Shown: positions 18,062-28,400 of the stretch, piece by piece | Numbering within the stretch: position 1 is the first letter of the stretch | Layout: every line of letters begins with the position of its first letter | DNA from: Pseudomonas ekonensis | Lineage (GTDB): Bacteria; Pseudomonadota; Gammaproteobacteria; Pseudomonadales; Pseudomonadaceae | Length of the DNA: 64,000 nt | Assembly: GCF_019145435.1 (NCBI RefSeq) | Contig: NZ_JAHSTS010000002.1 | Coordinates: forward strand, 434,001-498,000 | Direction of reading: 5' to 3' | Notes under the pieces: model-generated | The model's database searches: none | What the model saw: the letters and a program-made list of their open reading frames with translations, nothing else | What the model was told of the DNA's origin: nothing | Made by a program: the position numbers and the translations under genes

Positions 18062-18502
18062 TCAGGCCTGCGGGGTCTTGCGGAAACCGACGGCCAGACG
18101 GTTCCAGCTGTTGATGGTGCTGATGGCCACGGTCAGGTCGACCATTTCCTTGGGCGAGAACTGGGCGCTGACGGCCTCGTAGTCTTCGTCGGGCGCGTGG
18201 GTCAGGCTCAGTTGGGTCAGCGATTCGGTCCACAGCAGGGCGGCGCGCTCGCGGTCGGTGAAGAACGGGGCCTCGCGCCAGGCGGTCACGGCGAACAGGC
18301 GGCGCGGGGTCTCGCCGCCCTTGATCGCATCGCTGGTGTGCATGTCGATGCAGAACGCGCAGCCGTTGATCTGCGAAGCGCGCAGTTTGACCAGTTCGAT
18401 CAGGCTCTTTTCCAGCGGCAGTCTGGAGACGGCGCTTTCCAGGGCCATCATCGCTTTGAGTGCGTCGGGGGAAGCGGTGTAGAAATCGATGCGGGCTTTC
18501 AT
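18062..18502 (-). CDS. AhpD-like carboxymuconolactone decarboxylase family protein
   Basis: A 146-aa alkylhydroperoxidase-like protein. The ATG at 18502 is preferred (GGAAA upstream); extending to 18520 would need a TTG start. The CMD domain carries the redox motif CAFCIDMH (CxxC with a following His), which in AhpD reduces peroxide-linked partners, in LVKLRASQINGCAFCIDMHTSDA. The tail region (ISTINSWNRLAVGFR) is typical of the family. It is a single-gene unit. Antioxidant role inferred from the family. Confidence 0.88.
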   Translation of the reverse strand: MKARIDFYTASPDALKAMMALESAVSRLPLEKSLIELVKLRASQINGCAFCIDMHTSDAIKGGETPRRLFAVTAWREAPFFTDRERAALLWTESLTQLSLTHAPDEDYEAVSAQFSPKEMVDLTVAISTINSWNRLAVGFRKTPQA

Positions 18503-18718
18503 GGCAGGTTTCCGGGTCAAGTGAATGTGCGGTTACGTTAAGCCCGTTGCCCCATTGCACAAATAGCCAATCCGGCAGAAGTCCGGGTGACCACTGCGCA
18601 GGTGCCCGAAAAAGAAAACCGGGACGGCAATTGCCAACCCTGGCGGCGCGCCACTAGAATGCGATCAATTCTTAATTGCACTCAGGCCACGGATGCCCGC
18701 ACCGAGTATCTGCCCGTC

Positions 18719-19225
18719 ATGTCGTCCATCGACCCGCCGTTGAACCAGCAAATCCATAGTCTCTACAGCGACCATCACGGCTGGCTGCAAGGCTGGCTGC
18801 AGCGCAGGCTCGGCAACCGCTGCGATGCCGCCGACGTGGCCCACGACACCTTCCTGCGCCTGCTCACCCGGCAAGCGGCCAGGCCGTTGGGCAACGAGCC
18901 CCGGGCACTGCTGACCCACATCGCCAAGGGGCTGATGATCGACCGCTGGCGGCGCCAGGACATCGAGCGCGCCTACCTTGAGACCATCGCACAGCTTCCC
19001 GCCGCCGAAGTGCCGTCGCCGGAGACCCGCTACCTGATCCTCGAAACCCTGTGGCGCATCGAGGCGCTGCTGCGCGAACTGCCGGCGCAGACCCGCGACA
19101 CGTTCCTGATGTCGCAGATCGAAGGCCTGACCTACGCACAGATCGCCGCCCGCCTGGGCGTGTCGCTGATCACCGTCAAGCGTCACATGCGCGCCGCGTT
19201 CGTGGCCTGCCTGAGCGTCGCCTGA
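18719..19225 (+). CDS. ECF sigma factor, FecI type (second cassette)
   Basis: A sigma factor of 168 aa from ATG 18719; the open frame extends upstream to 18587 but without sigma-like sequence. Region 2: CDAADVAHDTFLRLLTRQ and PRALLTHIAKGLMIDRWRRQDIERAYLE. Region 4: LPAQTRDTFLMSQIEGLTYAQIAARLGVSLITVKRHM. The stop codon overlaps the start of the anti-sigma gene (TGATG), so the two are coupled. The upstream region is AT-rich around 18657-18685, a likely promoter, but I could not make a convincing Fur site there. Organisation (sigma, anti-sigma, receptor) resembles fiuI-fiuR-fiuA and foxI-foxR-foxA. Confidence 0.9.
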   Translation: MSSIDPPLNQQIHSLYSDHHGWLQGWLQRRLGNRCDAADVAHDTFLRLLTRQAARPLGNEPRALLTHIAKGLMIDRWRRQDIERAYLETIAQLPAAEVPSPETRYLILETLWRIEALLRELPAQTRDTFLMSQIEGLTYAQIAARLGVSLITVKRHMRAAFVACLSVA

Positions 19226-20184
19226 TGACGGCGCCGATGATCGACCCGCAGATTCTCGGCGAAGCGGCCGACTGGCTGGTGCAACTGCATTCCGGCACCG
19301 CCACGCCGTCCGATCACCGGGCCGTCGCCCAGTGGCGCAGCCGCAGCGCCGAACACGCCATGGCCTGGCAGCGGGCCGAAGCACTGCTCGGGGACTTTCG
19401 CAGCGTGCCGGCCAATGTCGCCCTGAAGACCCTGCAACGGGCCTCGCGCAAGGAAGGCCTCAGCCGCCGGCAGACCCTCACCCGCCTCGGCCTGTTGCTG
19501 ATGGCCGGGCCACTGGGCATCGCTTCGCAGCACCTGCCCTGGCAGCAGTGGACCGCCGACCAGCGCACCGCCGTCGGCGAGCAGAAGCACCTGCAACTGC
19601 CGGACGGCTCGCAACTGCTGCTCAACACCGACACCGCCGTGGACATCGCCTACAGCCCGGTCGAACGCCGGGTGTCGCTGCTCAACGGCGAAATCATGGT
19701 GAGCACCGCCGCCGACGTCAGCGCCCGTCCGTTCATCGTGGAGACCGCGCAAGGCCTCGCCCGCTCGCTCGGCACACGGTTCTGCGTGCGCACCGAAGGC
19801 TCGCGCAGCCAGGTCCAGGTGCTTGAGGGCCAGGTGCAGATCACCCCGCAACTGCTCCAGCAAAGCCATACGCTCAAGGCAGGCGAGCGCCAGCGTTTCC
19901 GGTTGAGCGGCTTCGACGGCGCCGAAACCTTCGACACGGCCACCCTGGCCTGGGACAAGGGCATGCTGCTGGCCAGCGGCATGCGTCTGGACGAACTGCT
20001 CGCCGAGCTCGCCCGCTACCGCCACGGCGTGCTGCGCTGCCATCCGGATGTGGCGGCGCTGCGCGTCTCGGGGGCGTTTTCCCTGCGCGACACCGACGCC
20101 AGCCTGCGCCTGCTCAGCGACACCCTGCCGCTGAGCATCCACAGCCGCACCCGCTACTGGCTGACGGTGGAGCCGCGCGTCTGA
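19225..20184 (+). CDS. FecR-type anti-sigma factor (second cassette)
   Basis: A 319-aa protein starting at the ATG that shares one base with the sigma stop; the longer open frame upstream lies inside the sigma gene and is not used. The N-terminal anti-sigma region has EAADWLVQLHSG...HRAVAQWRSRSAEHAMAWQRAE. A weak hydrophobic stretch (LTRLGLLLMAGPLGIAS) preceded by RRQ is the membrane anchor. The periplasmic FecR domain follows (LQLPDGSQLLLNTDTAVDI, RPFIVETAQGLARSLGTRF). It should act on the sigma factor encoded upstream and the STN receptor encoded downstream. Confidence 0.92.
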   Translation: MTAPMIDPQILGEAADWLVQLHSGTATPSDHRAVAQWRSRSAEHAMAWQRAEALLGDFRSVPANVALKTLQRASRKEGLSRRQTLTRLGLLLMAGPLGIASQHLPWQQWTADQRTAVGEQKHLQLPDGSQLLLNTDTAVDIAYSPVERRVSLLNGEIMVSTAADVSARPFIVETAQGLARSLGTRFCVRTEGSRSQVQVLEGQVQITPQLLQQSHTLKAGERQRFRLSGFDGAETFDTATLAWDKGMLLASGMRLDELLAELARYRHGVLRCHPDVAALRVSGAFSLRDTDASLRLLSDTLPLSIHSRTRYWLTVEPRV

Positions 20185-20280
20185 GCCCGAGAAAAAAACC
20201 GCTGTGCCCTGATACCTTTTCGTCGCTCGTCCGGTGTGTGGATAGACCCTTGCGATTCCACGCCCCGACAGGAACACCGA

Positions 20281-22710
20281 ATGACCGCAACGCCACCGTC
20301 CCGCCCTGCCCTTTTTCCGCTCAAGGCCCTGAACCTGAGCCTTGCCCTGGCCTTCGGCGCCCTCGTGCCTGCGCTCGTCCAGGCCGCCGACAGCCTCAAC
20401 GAAAGCGCCGGCCTCAGCGTGAACATCGGCCCCGGCCCGCTCGGCCACGTGCTGGCGCAGTTCGCGGTGAGCGCCGGCGTGCCGCTGTCGTTCGACCCGG
20501 CACAACTGGGCGACCGCCAGAGTCCCGGGCTGCAAGGCACCTACACCGCGCAGGCCGGGTTCGCCCGGCTGCTGGAAGGCAGCGGCTTCGAACTGATCCG
20601 CAGCGGCGCCAGCGGCTATACCGTGGCACCGACAGTCGCGGCGCACGGTGCTCTGGAACTGGGCGCCACCACCGTCAGCGCCCTGCGTGACGACAACAGC
20701 GACACCTACGGCGGCGGACAGGTCGCCCGCAGCGCGCAGGTCGGCGTGCTCGGCAACCAGGCGGTCAATGACCTGCCCTTCAGCGTCACCAGCTATACCG
20801 CCACCGCCATCGCCGACCAACAGGCGCAGACCGTCGGCGACGTATTGCTCAACGACGCGTCGGTGCGCCAGTCGTCGGGCTTCGGCAATTTCTCCCAGGT
20901 GTTCATGATCCGCGGCCTGCCCCTGGCCTCCGATGACATTTCCTATAACGGCCTCTACGGCGTGCTGCCGCGGCAGATCATCGCCACCGAGGCGCTGGAG
21001 CGGGTCGAGCTGTTCAAGGGCCCGAACGCCTTCGTCAACGGGGTCACCCCCAGCGGCAGCGGGATCGGCGGCGGGGTCAACCTGCAGCCCAAGCGTGCGC
21101 TGGACACGCCGACCCGCAGCGTCACCCTCGACTGGAGCGCCGACGGCCGGGTCGGCACTCACCTGGACCTGGGCCAGCGCTTCGGCGAGGACAACCGCTT
21201 CGGCGCACGGCTCAACCTGTTGCAGCGCGAGGGCGACACCGCCGTGGACGACGAGGATCAACGCACTTCGTTGTTCAGCCTCGGCCTGGACTACCGCGGC
21301 GAACGCCTGCGGGTCTCCACCGACTTCGGCTACCAGAAGCAGGTGATCAACCAGGGCCGTTCGGTGGTGTACGTCGATTCGGCCCTGAAGAAGACGCCCA
21401 AGGTGCCGGACGCCAACGCCAGCTATGCGCAGCCCTGGAGCTACTCGCAACTGGAAGACACCTTCGGCATGGCCCGCGCCGAATACGACCTGAACGACGA
21501 CTGGACGGCCTACGTGTCGGGCGGCGCCAAGCACACCCGGGAAAACGGCGTGTACTCGTCGCTGACCGTCACCGACCTCAACGGCAACGCCCGCGGCGGC
21601 ATGCTCTACCCGCCCCACGACGAAGACAACCAAAGCGCCATGGCCGGCCTCAACGGCCGTTTCGACACCGGCGCAGTCAGCCACCGGATGAACCTCGGCT
21701 GGGCCGGGATCTGGGGCGAGCAGCGCTCGGCCTTCGAGACCATCGGCGCGGCATCGCGCTACAGCACCAACCTGTACGACGTCACCGACAAACCGCGCCC
21801 GACCGCCACCTCGTTCGGCAGCGACATCAACGACCCGCGCATCGTCGGCAAGAACACCCTGCGCAGCGAAGCGCTTTCCGACACCCTCGGTTTCCTCGAC
21901 GATCGCCTCCTGCTGACCCTTGGCGTGCGCCGCCAGACCCTGAAGGTCGACGGCTGGAGCACCACCACCGGCGCCCGCACCTCCAGCTACGAAGAGTCGG
22001 TGACCACCCCGGTCTACGGCCTGGTGATCAAGCCCTGGGAACATGTCGCGTTCTACGCCAACCGCATCGAAGGCCTGGCCAAAGGCCCGACGCCGCCGAC
22101 CACCGCGATCAACCGCGACGAAACCTTCGCCCCGGTGCGCAGCAAGCAGGTCGAAGCCGGCGTGCGCCTGGACATGGGCCGCTACGGCGGCAACCTCGGT
22201 GTGTACCGCATCGAACAGCCGTCGAGCTACACCCAGGACGGCGTCTTCCGCGTCGACGGCCAGCAGACCAACAAGGGCGTGGAACTCAACGTCTACGGCG
22301 AACCGCTGGACGGCCTGCGCCTGCTCGGCGGCGCCACCGTGATGAAGACCGAACTCGAAGGCAGCGCCAACGGCGTCAATGACGGCAACCGTGCGGTCGG
22401 CGTGCCGCGCTTTCAGTTCAACCTCGGCGCCGATTGGGACATTCCGGGCCTTGAGGGCGCCGCGCTCAACGCCCGCATGCTGCGCACCGGCGGCCAGTAC
22501 CTGAACGCGGCCAACACCCAGAGCATCCCGGCCTGGAGCCGCTTCGACCTCGGTGCGCGCTATACCTTGAGGTTCGATGAACGGCAGGTCACCCTGCGCG
22601 CCAACCTGGAGAACGTCGCCAACGAGGCCTACTGGGCGTCGGCCTACGGCGGCTACCTGACCCAGGGCACGCCGCGCACCCTGAAGGTGTCGGCGACCGT
22701 GGACTTCTGA
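20281..22710 (+). CDS. TonB-dependent siderophore receptor with signalling domain, FiuA/FhuE-like
   Basis: An 809-aa receptor, ATG 20281 with AGGAAC upstream. Signal peptide (LNLSLALAFGALVPALVQA) is followed by an STN domain (VNIGPGPLGHVLAQFAVSAGVPLSFDPAQLG, about residues 45-120), then the plug (LPFSVTSYTATAIADQQAQTVGDVL, SGFGNFSQVFMIRGL, ALERVELFKGPNAFVNG) and a barrel ending in LKVSATVDF. The plug sequence belongs to the hydroxamate/ferrichrome-like branch (FiuA, FhuE, FoxA), unlike the FecA-like receptor at 3.3-5.7 kb. It is probably a xenosiderophore receptor autoregulated by the two upstream genes; the exact ligand is not determinable here. Confidence 0.88.
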   Translation: MTATPPSRPALFPLKALNLSLALAFGALVPALVQAADSLNESAGLSVNIGPGPLGHVLAQFAVSAGVPLSFDPAQLGDRQSPGLQGTYTAQAGFARLLEGSGFELIRSGASGYTVAPTVAAHGALELGATTVSALRDDNSDTYGGGQVARSAQVGVLGNQAVNDLPFSVTSYTATAIADQQAQTVGDVLLNDASVRQSSGFGNFSQVFMIRGLPLASDDISYNGLYGVLPRQIIATEALERVELFKGPNAFVNGVTPSGSGIGGGVNLQPKRALDTPTRSVTLDWSADGRVGTHLDLGQRFGEDNRFGARLNLLQREGDTAVDDEDQRTSLFSLGLDYRGERLRVSTDFGYQKQVINQGRSVVYVDSALKKTPKVPDANASYAQPWSYSQLEDTFGMARAEYDLNDDWTAYVSGGAKHTRENGVYSSLTVTDLNGNARGGMLYPPHDEDNQSAMAGLNGRFDTGAVSHRMNLGWAGIWGEQRSAFETIGAASRYSTNLYDVTDKPRPTATSFGSDINDPRIVGKNTLRSEALSDTLGFLDDRLLLTLGVRRQTLKVDGWSTTTGARTSSYEESVTTPVYGLVIKPWEHVAFYANRIEGLAKGPTPPTTAINRDETFAPVRSKQVEAGVRLDMGRYGGNLGVYRIEQPSSYTQDGVFRVDGQQTNKGVELNVYGEPLDGLRLLGGATVMKTELEGSANGVNDGNRAVGVPRFQFNLGADWDIPGLEGAALNARMLRTGGQYLNAANTQSIPAWSRFDLGARYTLRFDERQVTLRANLENVANEAYWASAYGGYLTQGTPRTLKVSATVDF

Positions 22711-22735
22711 GGCGCCGGGACAGGATGAAGCGGCA

Positions 22736-24178
22736 TCAGACGTGATGCCGCAGCCAGTGCAGGAAACCCTTCTTCGTCACCACCACCGGCATTTCCTGGG
22801 TCAGGCTCTTGGCCTTGAGCAGGCGGAAATCCAGCAGCGCCTTCATGGCGTCGCTGATGTCGTGGCGGGCATCCAGGCAGGGCTTGAGGTAAGCCTTTTC
22901 GATGCGGTACAGCGTGCAATAGGTCTTGGCCGAGAACGTCGCCGGCAAGGCCGAGTCGCTCAGGATGCCGGCCTCGCCGATCACCTCGCCCGGCCCCATG
23001 CGCCCGGACTCGAACGGCGTGCCGTGGCGCAGCAGCGTCACCGAGAGCACGCCTGACTCGATGATCAGCAGATGGTCGCTGACCTGCCCCGCCTCCAGGA
23101 TCACCTCGCCGGCGCGGAAGGTCTGCAGGGTCATGTTCTGGCTGAACGTGTCTTTTTCTTCCTCGCGCAGGGTGGAGAAGATCGGCGAACTCTCCAGCAG
23201 GGCCCGGGGCCGCGACAGGTCGGCGGGCACCAGGGGTTCGACGCTCGACAGCAGGTTGACCCCGCAGGCCTGCAGATGCCGGTACGCCAGATCGAACAGC
23301 TGATTGCGCACCGAGCGCTTTTCGCTCATCGAGGCGACGAAGCCGCCGATCTCGTATTCCACGCCGGTGCTGGTGGCGTTCTTCATCGCCACGCTGGGCG
23401 CCGGGTCGTCCAACAGGAAGCGGCACCCCTGCACCGCCCGCTCCAGCGCCTCGAGCACCGTGTTGGGCCGCGAATGCGGGCTCACCTGCACGCTGACGGA
23501 CACCCCGAACATGTTGCTCGGCCGGCTGAAGTTGATGATCTTGGCCTTGGCCGCCAGCGAGTTGGGGATCACCGCCATGCTGCCCTGGGATGTCTGCAGG
23601 CGGGTGGCGCGCCAGTCGATGTCGGTGACCCGGCCTTCGGTGCCGTCGATGGAGATCCAGTCATCCAGTTGGTAGGGTTTGGTGGTGTTGAGCACGATGC
23701 CGGAGAACACGTCGCTGAGGGTGCTCTGCAACGCCAGGCCGACGATGATCGCCAAGGCGCCGGAGGTCGCCAGCACGCCCTTGACCGGCAGGTCGAGCAC
23801 GTAGGCCAGCGCCGCGATGACCGCGATCAGGAAGATCACGGCCCCGAGCAGGTCCTGCAGCAGCCGCCCGGTGTGCCCGACCCGCTGCATCATCGCCGCG
23901 CCGATCAGCACCGTCAGGGTGCGCGCGCCGAACAGCCACCAGCCGATCTGCAGGCCGGTCGCCGCCAGGTGCAGCGGCACGTTGTCGGCCCAGGGCGCGG
24001 TCTCCATCGGGTTGAGGCCTTCGTTGAACAGCAGGATGCTGAACAACGTGAAGATCACCACCCGCACCAGCAGCTTCCACCCGCTGCCGCGGGAGCTGAT
24101 CAGGCGCCACAGCCCCAGATCGACCAGGATCAGGATCAGCGCGCAAATCAAGGGATGATCGGTGAGCAGTGACAGCAT
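22736..24178 (-). CDS. MscS-family mechanosensitive channel with cyclic-nucleotide-binding domain
   Basis: A 480-aa membrane protein; ATG 24178 has GGAG 9 bases upstream, while the frame one codon longer would use TTG. Five hydrophobic segments precede the MscS pore/beta region: VLATSGALAIIVGLALQSTLSDVFSGIVLNTTKPYQLDDWI is the conserved TM3-beta junction. Residues about 330-440 form a cNMP-binding fold (FRAGEVILEAGQVSDHLLIIESGVLSVTLL...RMGPGEVIGEAGIL), as in the bCNG subfamily. In that subfamily the channel may be ligand-tuned rather than purely tension-gated. The typical phosphate-binding arginine position is not clearly kept (SDSALPATFSA where RxA is usual), so nucleotide binding is uncertain. 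Confidence 0.88.
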   Translation of the reverse strand: MLSLLTDHPLICALILILVDLGLWRLISSRGSGWKLLVRVVIFTLFSILLFNEGLNPMETAPWADNVPLHLAATGLQIGWWLFGARTLTVLIGAAMMQRVGHTGRLLQDLLGAVIFLIAVIAALAYVLDLPVKGVLATSGALAIIVGLALQSTLSDVFSGIVLNTTKPYQLDDWISIDGTEGRVTDIDWRATRLQTSQGSMAVIPNSLAAKAKIINFSRPSNMFGVSVSVQVSPHSRPNTVLEALERAVQGCRFLLDDPAPSVAMKNATSTGVEYEIGGFVASMSEKRSVRNQLFDLAYRHLQACGVNLLSSVEPLVPADLSRPRALLESSPIFSTLREEEKDTFSQNMTLQTFRAGEVILEAGQVSDHLLIIESGVLSVTLLRHGTPFESGRMGPGEVIGEAGILSDSALPATFSAKTYCTLYRIEKAYLKPCLDARHDISDAMKALLDFRLLKAKSLTQEMPVVVTKKGFLHWLRHHV

Positions 24179-24261
24179 CAAACAACTCCGGCAGAGACCA
24201 ATCGGCAGAAGATCTCACAGATCGGTTCAGTGTAGGAGCATTTGATTCGCGCCAGAGAAAC

Positions 24262-24355
24262 TGTAGGCGCCAGCCTGCTGGCGAGGGCGGTGGGTCAGGC
24301 AACAAAGATGTCGACAGTGCCGGCCTCATCGTCAGCAAGTCGCGCCTGCAGGGGA
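24262..24355. repeat. Degenerate REP pair
   Basis: TGTAGGCGCCAGCCTGCTGGCGAG and a decayed inverted partner ending CGCGCCTGCA flank a short spacer. It is related to, but diverged from, the REP elements elsewhere in the window. It lies between the convergent ends/starts of the MscS and pirin genes. Confidence 0.6.
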
Positions 24356-24377
24356 CGGTAGCGTTGGCGAAGCGGGG

Positions 24378-25244
24378 TCAGTCCTGCATCCGGCCGAACC
24401 GCCCCGACTGGAAATCGGCGAACGCCTGATGGATTTCCGCTTCGCTGTTCATCACGAACGGGCCGTGGCCGACGATCGGCTCGTCGATCGGTTCGCCGCT
24501 GAGCAGCAGCACCACTGCGTCGGCGTCGGCCTTGAGCGTCACTTGCCGGCCGTTGCGTTCGAACAGCGCCAACTGACCGACAGCGGCCTGCTCCCGCCCG
24601 TTGATCTGCACCGAGCCGCGCAACACCACCAGCGCGGTGTTGCGGCCTTCGTGCAGGTCCAGATCCAGGGCCTTCCCGGCGTTCAGCCGGATGTCCCAGA
24701 CATCCACCGGCGTGAAGGTGCGCGCCGCGCCCTTGCGGCCGTCGAACTCGCCGGCGATCAAGCGCAGACGGCCGGCCCCGTCCTTGAGCTCGATGTCCGG
24801 AATGTCGCCATCGAGGATCGTCTGGTAACCGGGCGCGGCCATCTTGTCCTTGGCCGGCAGGTTGACCCACAGTTGCACCATTTCCATCCTGCCACCGGTG
24901 CGGGCGAAGTCCCGGGAATGGAATTCCTCGTGCAGGATCCCGGACGCGGCCGTCATCCACTGCACGTCGCCGGGGCCGATCTTGCCGCCGCTGCCGGTGG
25001 AGTCCCGGTGCTCCACTTCACCGTCGTAGACGATGGTCACGGTCTCGAAGCCGCGGTGCGGATGCTGGCCGACGCCGCGGCGTTCCTCGGTGGGGGTGAA
25101 CTCGGCGGGGCCGGCGTGATCGAGCAGCAGGAACGGGCTGATGTGCCGGGCCAGGTTGTCGTAGGAGAACAGCGTGCGAACCGGAAATCCGTCGCCCACC
25201 CAATGGCCGCGAGGACTGGTGTAAATGCCGATGAGGTCTTTCAT
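24378..25244 (-). CDS. Pirin family protein
   Basis: A 288-aa bicupin; ATG 25244 has GGGAGG 6 bases upstream. The metal-binding N-terminal cupin is intact: HPHRGFETVTIVYDGEVEHRDS and the distal GILHEEFHS carry the His/His/His/Glu ligand set of pirins. The second cupin (about 190-270) ends with FVMNSEAEIHQAFADFQSGRFGRM, a classic pirin tail. Bacterial pirins include quercetinases and regulators of pyruvate metabolism; which applies cannot be told. A perfect palindrome 80-100 bases upstream is a good operator candidate. Confidence 0.93.
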   Translation of the reverse strand: MKDLIGIYTSPRGHWVGDGFPVRTLFSYDNLARHISPFLLLDHAGPAEFTPTEERRGVGQHPHRGFETVTIVYDGEVEHRDSTGSGGKIGPGDVQWMTAASGILHEEFHSRDFARTGGRMEMVQLWVNLPAKDKMAAPGYQTILDGDIPDIELKDGAGRLRLIAGEFDGRKGAARTFTPVDVWDIRLNAGKALDLDLHEGRNTALVVLRGSVQINGREQAAVGQLALFERNGRQVTLKADADAVVLLLSGEPIDEPIVGHGPFVMNSEAEIHQAFADFQSGRFGRMQD

Positions 25245-25324
25245 GGTGCCTCCCGAAAGATGGTTTCAATGGATTGATGTTAAATCCGCCACCTATTCGG
25301 CACTAGTCGGGCAAAAGCAGCTTC

Positions 25325-25346
25325 ATCGTTCCATTCATGGAACGAT
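25325..25346. promoter_or_regulatory. Palindromic operator candidate upstream of pirin gene
   Basis: ATCGTTCCAT, TC, ATGGAACGAT: perfect 10-bp arms around a 2-base centre, located 81-102 bases upstream of the pirin start. The length and the T-N11-A arrangement fit a LysR- or TetR-type binding site. No regulator gene is adjacent. Confidence 0.55.
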
Positions 25347-25417
25347 AAAAACCCGCACTGTCGATTCGTGACTTGCACTCAACAGCCACGCCACCGTCCC
25401 GGAGCGGGACTGACCCG

Positions 25418-28400
25418 CTACCCCTGAAGGTGCCGCGCCAGGCCGTTCATGGCCTGGCGCAGCGATTCGACGGCGCCCGCCAGCGCCACCGTTTCGGCGT
25501 CGCGGCACGCCTGTTCCAAAGTGTGGCAAGCCGCCACGACCTGCCCGGCACCGACCATTTGCGCACCGCCCTTGATGTGGTGGGCCAGGTCGCGCAAGCC
25601 TCCCCGGTCGGACGTCCGGCTCAAGTCATCCAGCCGTTTCAGGTCGTCGCGCAGGCTGTGCGACACCTGCTCGCGCAAGTGCAGGACCAACCCACGGTTG
25701 TCGCCCGCCAGACGTTCCAGAGTGGTCAGGTCGAGCTCGGCGGATACCGGCCCTTGCTCAATGGGTTCTGCGCCGGGCTCGGCAACAGACAGCGCCCGGC
25801 CCAGATCGCGCAGGCCGATGGGCTTGAACAGGCAATCATCCATCCCCGAGTCGCGGCAACGTTGTTTTTCCTCGGCCTGGGCGTTGGCGGTGAACCCGAG
25901 CAACAGGCAGCGGCGCCGGCCCGTCGCAGCCTCCTCCTGGCGGATCGCCCGCGCCAGTTGATGGCCGCTGAGCCCCGGCAGGTTGATGTCGACGATCAGC
26001 ACATCGAACGCCTGCCCGAGCCACGTGGCCAGGCCCTGTTCGCCGTTCTCCACACCCATGCTCCGGTGCCCGAGCTCGCTCAACTGCCAGCCCAACAGCA
26101 AGCGGTTCACCGGGTGGTCATCCACCACCAGCACGCTCAGCGGCGCCGACAATGCGAGCGCGTCCCCTTCGGCCTCAGGTGCAGGCAGCGGATCCAGCAC
26201 CGGGAACCGCAGCAGCGCCCGGACCTGCGTGCCGCGCCCCGGCTCGCTGTCCAGCTGCAGGTCGCCGCCCATCATCCGGCACAGGTCCCGGCTGATCACC
26301 AGCCCCAGGCCGGCCCCGCTGCGCACCGGCTGCGCAGCGTCGCGGGCCTGCACGAAGGGACTGAACAGGCGCCGCCGGTCATCGGCGCCGATGCCGATGC
26401 CGCTGTCTTCGATGACCACGCTCAGGGCCAGCCGGCGGTCGCGCAGCGACGTCACCCGCAGCACCAGGCTGACCTCACCGCTGGCGGTGAACTTGACCGC
26501 GTTGCTCAGCAGGTTCGACAGCACTTGCTTGAACCGCGTCGGGTCGACCAGCACATCGACATCGCTGCGCGGATCCAGCTCGACGTGCCACAGCAGTTGC
26601 TTCTGCCGCGCCGGCCCTTCGAACACCCGGCAGACCGAAGCCACCAGGCCGCGCAGGTTGGCGCGCTGCGGGGCGAGTTCCATGTGCCCGGACTCGATGC
26701 GGGCAATGTCGAGGATGTCGCCGATCAGCGCCAGCAGTTGCTGCCCGGCGCTGGAGGCGATCTCGATGGCCAGGCGATCGGTCACGCCCTCGTCGGCCCG
26801 CTTGAGCGCCAGTTCGAGCATGCCGATCAGGGCGTTCATCGGGGTGCGGATTTCATGGCTCATGGTCGCCAGAAACGTGGTCTTGGCCCGGTTGGCCTCA
26901 TCGGCCGCCTCCTTGGCCTGTTGCAGCCTGCGCAACCAGCCCTGGCGCTGACGCAGCTGGCGGCGCTGCCAGCCGATCCACGCCAGCGCCAGCATCAGCA
27001 GGACGGCGGCCGCCGCGAACCCCGAGAGGATTTCCCGGCGATGGCGCTGCCAGTAACTGTCCTCGACCACCACCCCGTGGCTCCAGCGCTCGACCAGCTC
27101 GTCCATCTCCTGGGGCGCAATGCTCAACAGCGCCTTGTTCAGCAGCGAATGCAGCAACGCTGCGTCCGGCGCCGTGGCCAGCGCGATCCGGGCCGGCTGA
27201 TCCCCCACCGTGGTGACGATGCGCATGCGCCCCTTGTACTGGCGGGCGATCAGGTAGCGGGCCACCAGCAGCGAACCCAGCGTCGCGTCCGCCTGCCCGT
27301 TGGCGATGGCCGCCATCCCTGCGGCGGGGCTGGCCACGTCGACCAGCCTGATCTGCGGCACATGCTCGATCAGGTAGTCGCGCAAGGGATGGCCGCGGTA
27401 GATCGCCAGCCGCTTGCCCGCCAGGTCGCCCAGCGAACGCAGACGGCCGTCCGCCGCCGCGATCAGCACGAACGGGTTGTTCAGGTAGGCCCGGGTGAAC
27501 CGCAGTTCGAGCTCCCGCTCGCTGCTCGGCGTCACCACCGGCAGCACATCGAGCTCGCCCGCTTTCAGTTGCGCCATCTGCCGGTCCAGCGACTGCCCCC
27601 GCACGATGTCGAACGTCAACCCGGTGCGCTGGCCGATCATGTTCAGCAACTGCGCGGTGAGCCCGTGCAGTTGCCCGTCCGCATCAAAGAACGTCAGGGG
27701 CGCGAAATCCTCCACGGCCCCCACCCGCACCACCGGGTGCCCGTCGCGCCACGCCTGCTCGGCGGCGCTCAGGGTGACTTTCGCCTGCCCGCTCATGTCG
27801 GCGAGGCCGGCGCTCCAGCGTTGCTCCATCAGCAGCCGCTGTTGGAGGGGAATGGCTGCCAGCGCCCGGTCGATAAGACGCTGCAACCGCCCGTTGCCCC
27901 GGGCCAGGGCAAAGCCGAAGGGGTTGGCGTCGAGCCCCGAAGGCCCGGCCAGTTGCAGGTCGTTGCGGTAATTGATGTTGATCAGGTAGTTGGCGCTGAT
28001 GAGGTCCCCCAGGTACAGGTCGTCCTGGCCGAACGCCACTGCACCGAGCGCGTCGAGGATGGCGGGATAGCGCACCAGGGTCGCCGTCGGGTAGGCCTTG
28101 CGCACGGTCGCCTCCGGCAGGTAGTCCTCGGCCATGGCGATGCGCTTGCCGGCCAGGTCCGCCGGCAGCGGCTCGTTGAGCCGGGTCACCCACATGGGCT
28201 GGTCTTCGGCGTAGGCACGGGACAGCATCACTTGCGGGTCGGCCAGTTCGAACAGGTTGGAGGTGCCGAGCAGATCGAGCTGGCCGCCCTTGAGCGCCGC
28301 CATCGCCCCTGTGCGGTCGCGGTAGCGCTGCACCGTGACCGCAACGCCGAGCAGGCGCCCCAACAGGTCGCTGTAGTCGGCGGTGATGCCTTCCAGCTCA

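Noticed and set aside
19183..22044. Long minus-strand frame opposite the second anti-sigma and receptor genes
   Set aside because: Shadow of well-supported genes; repetitive composition and no motif.
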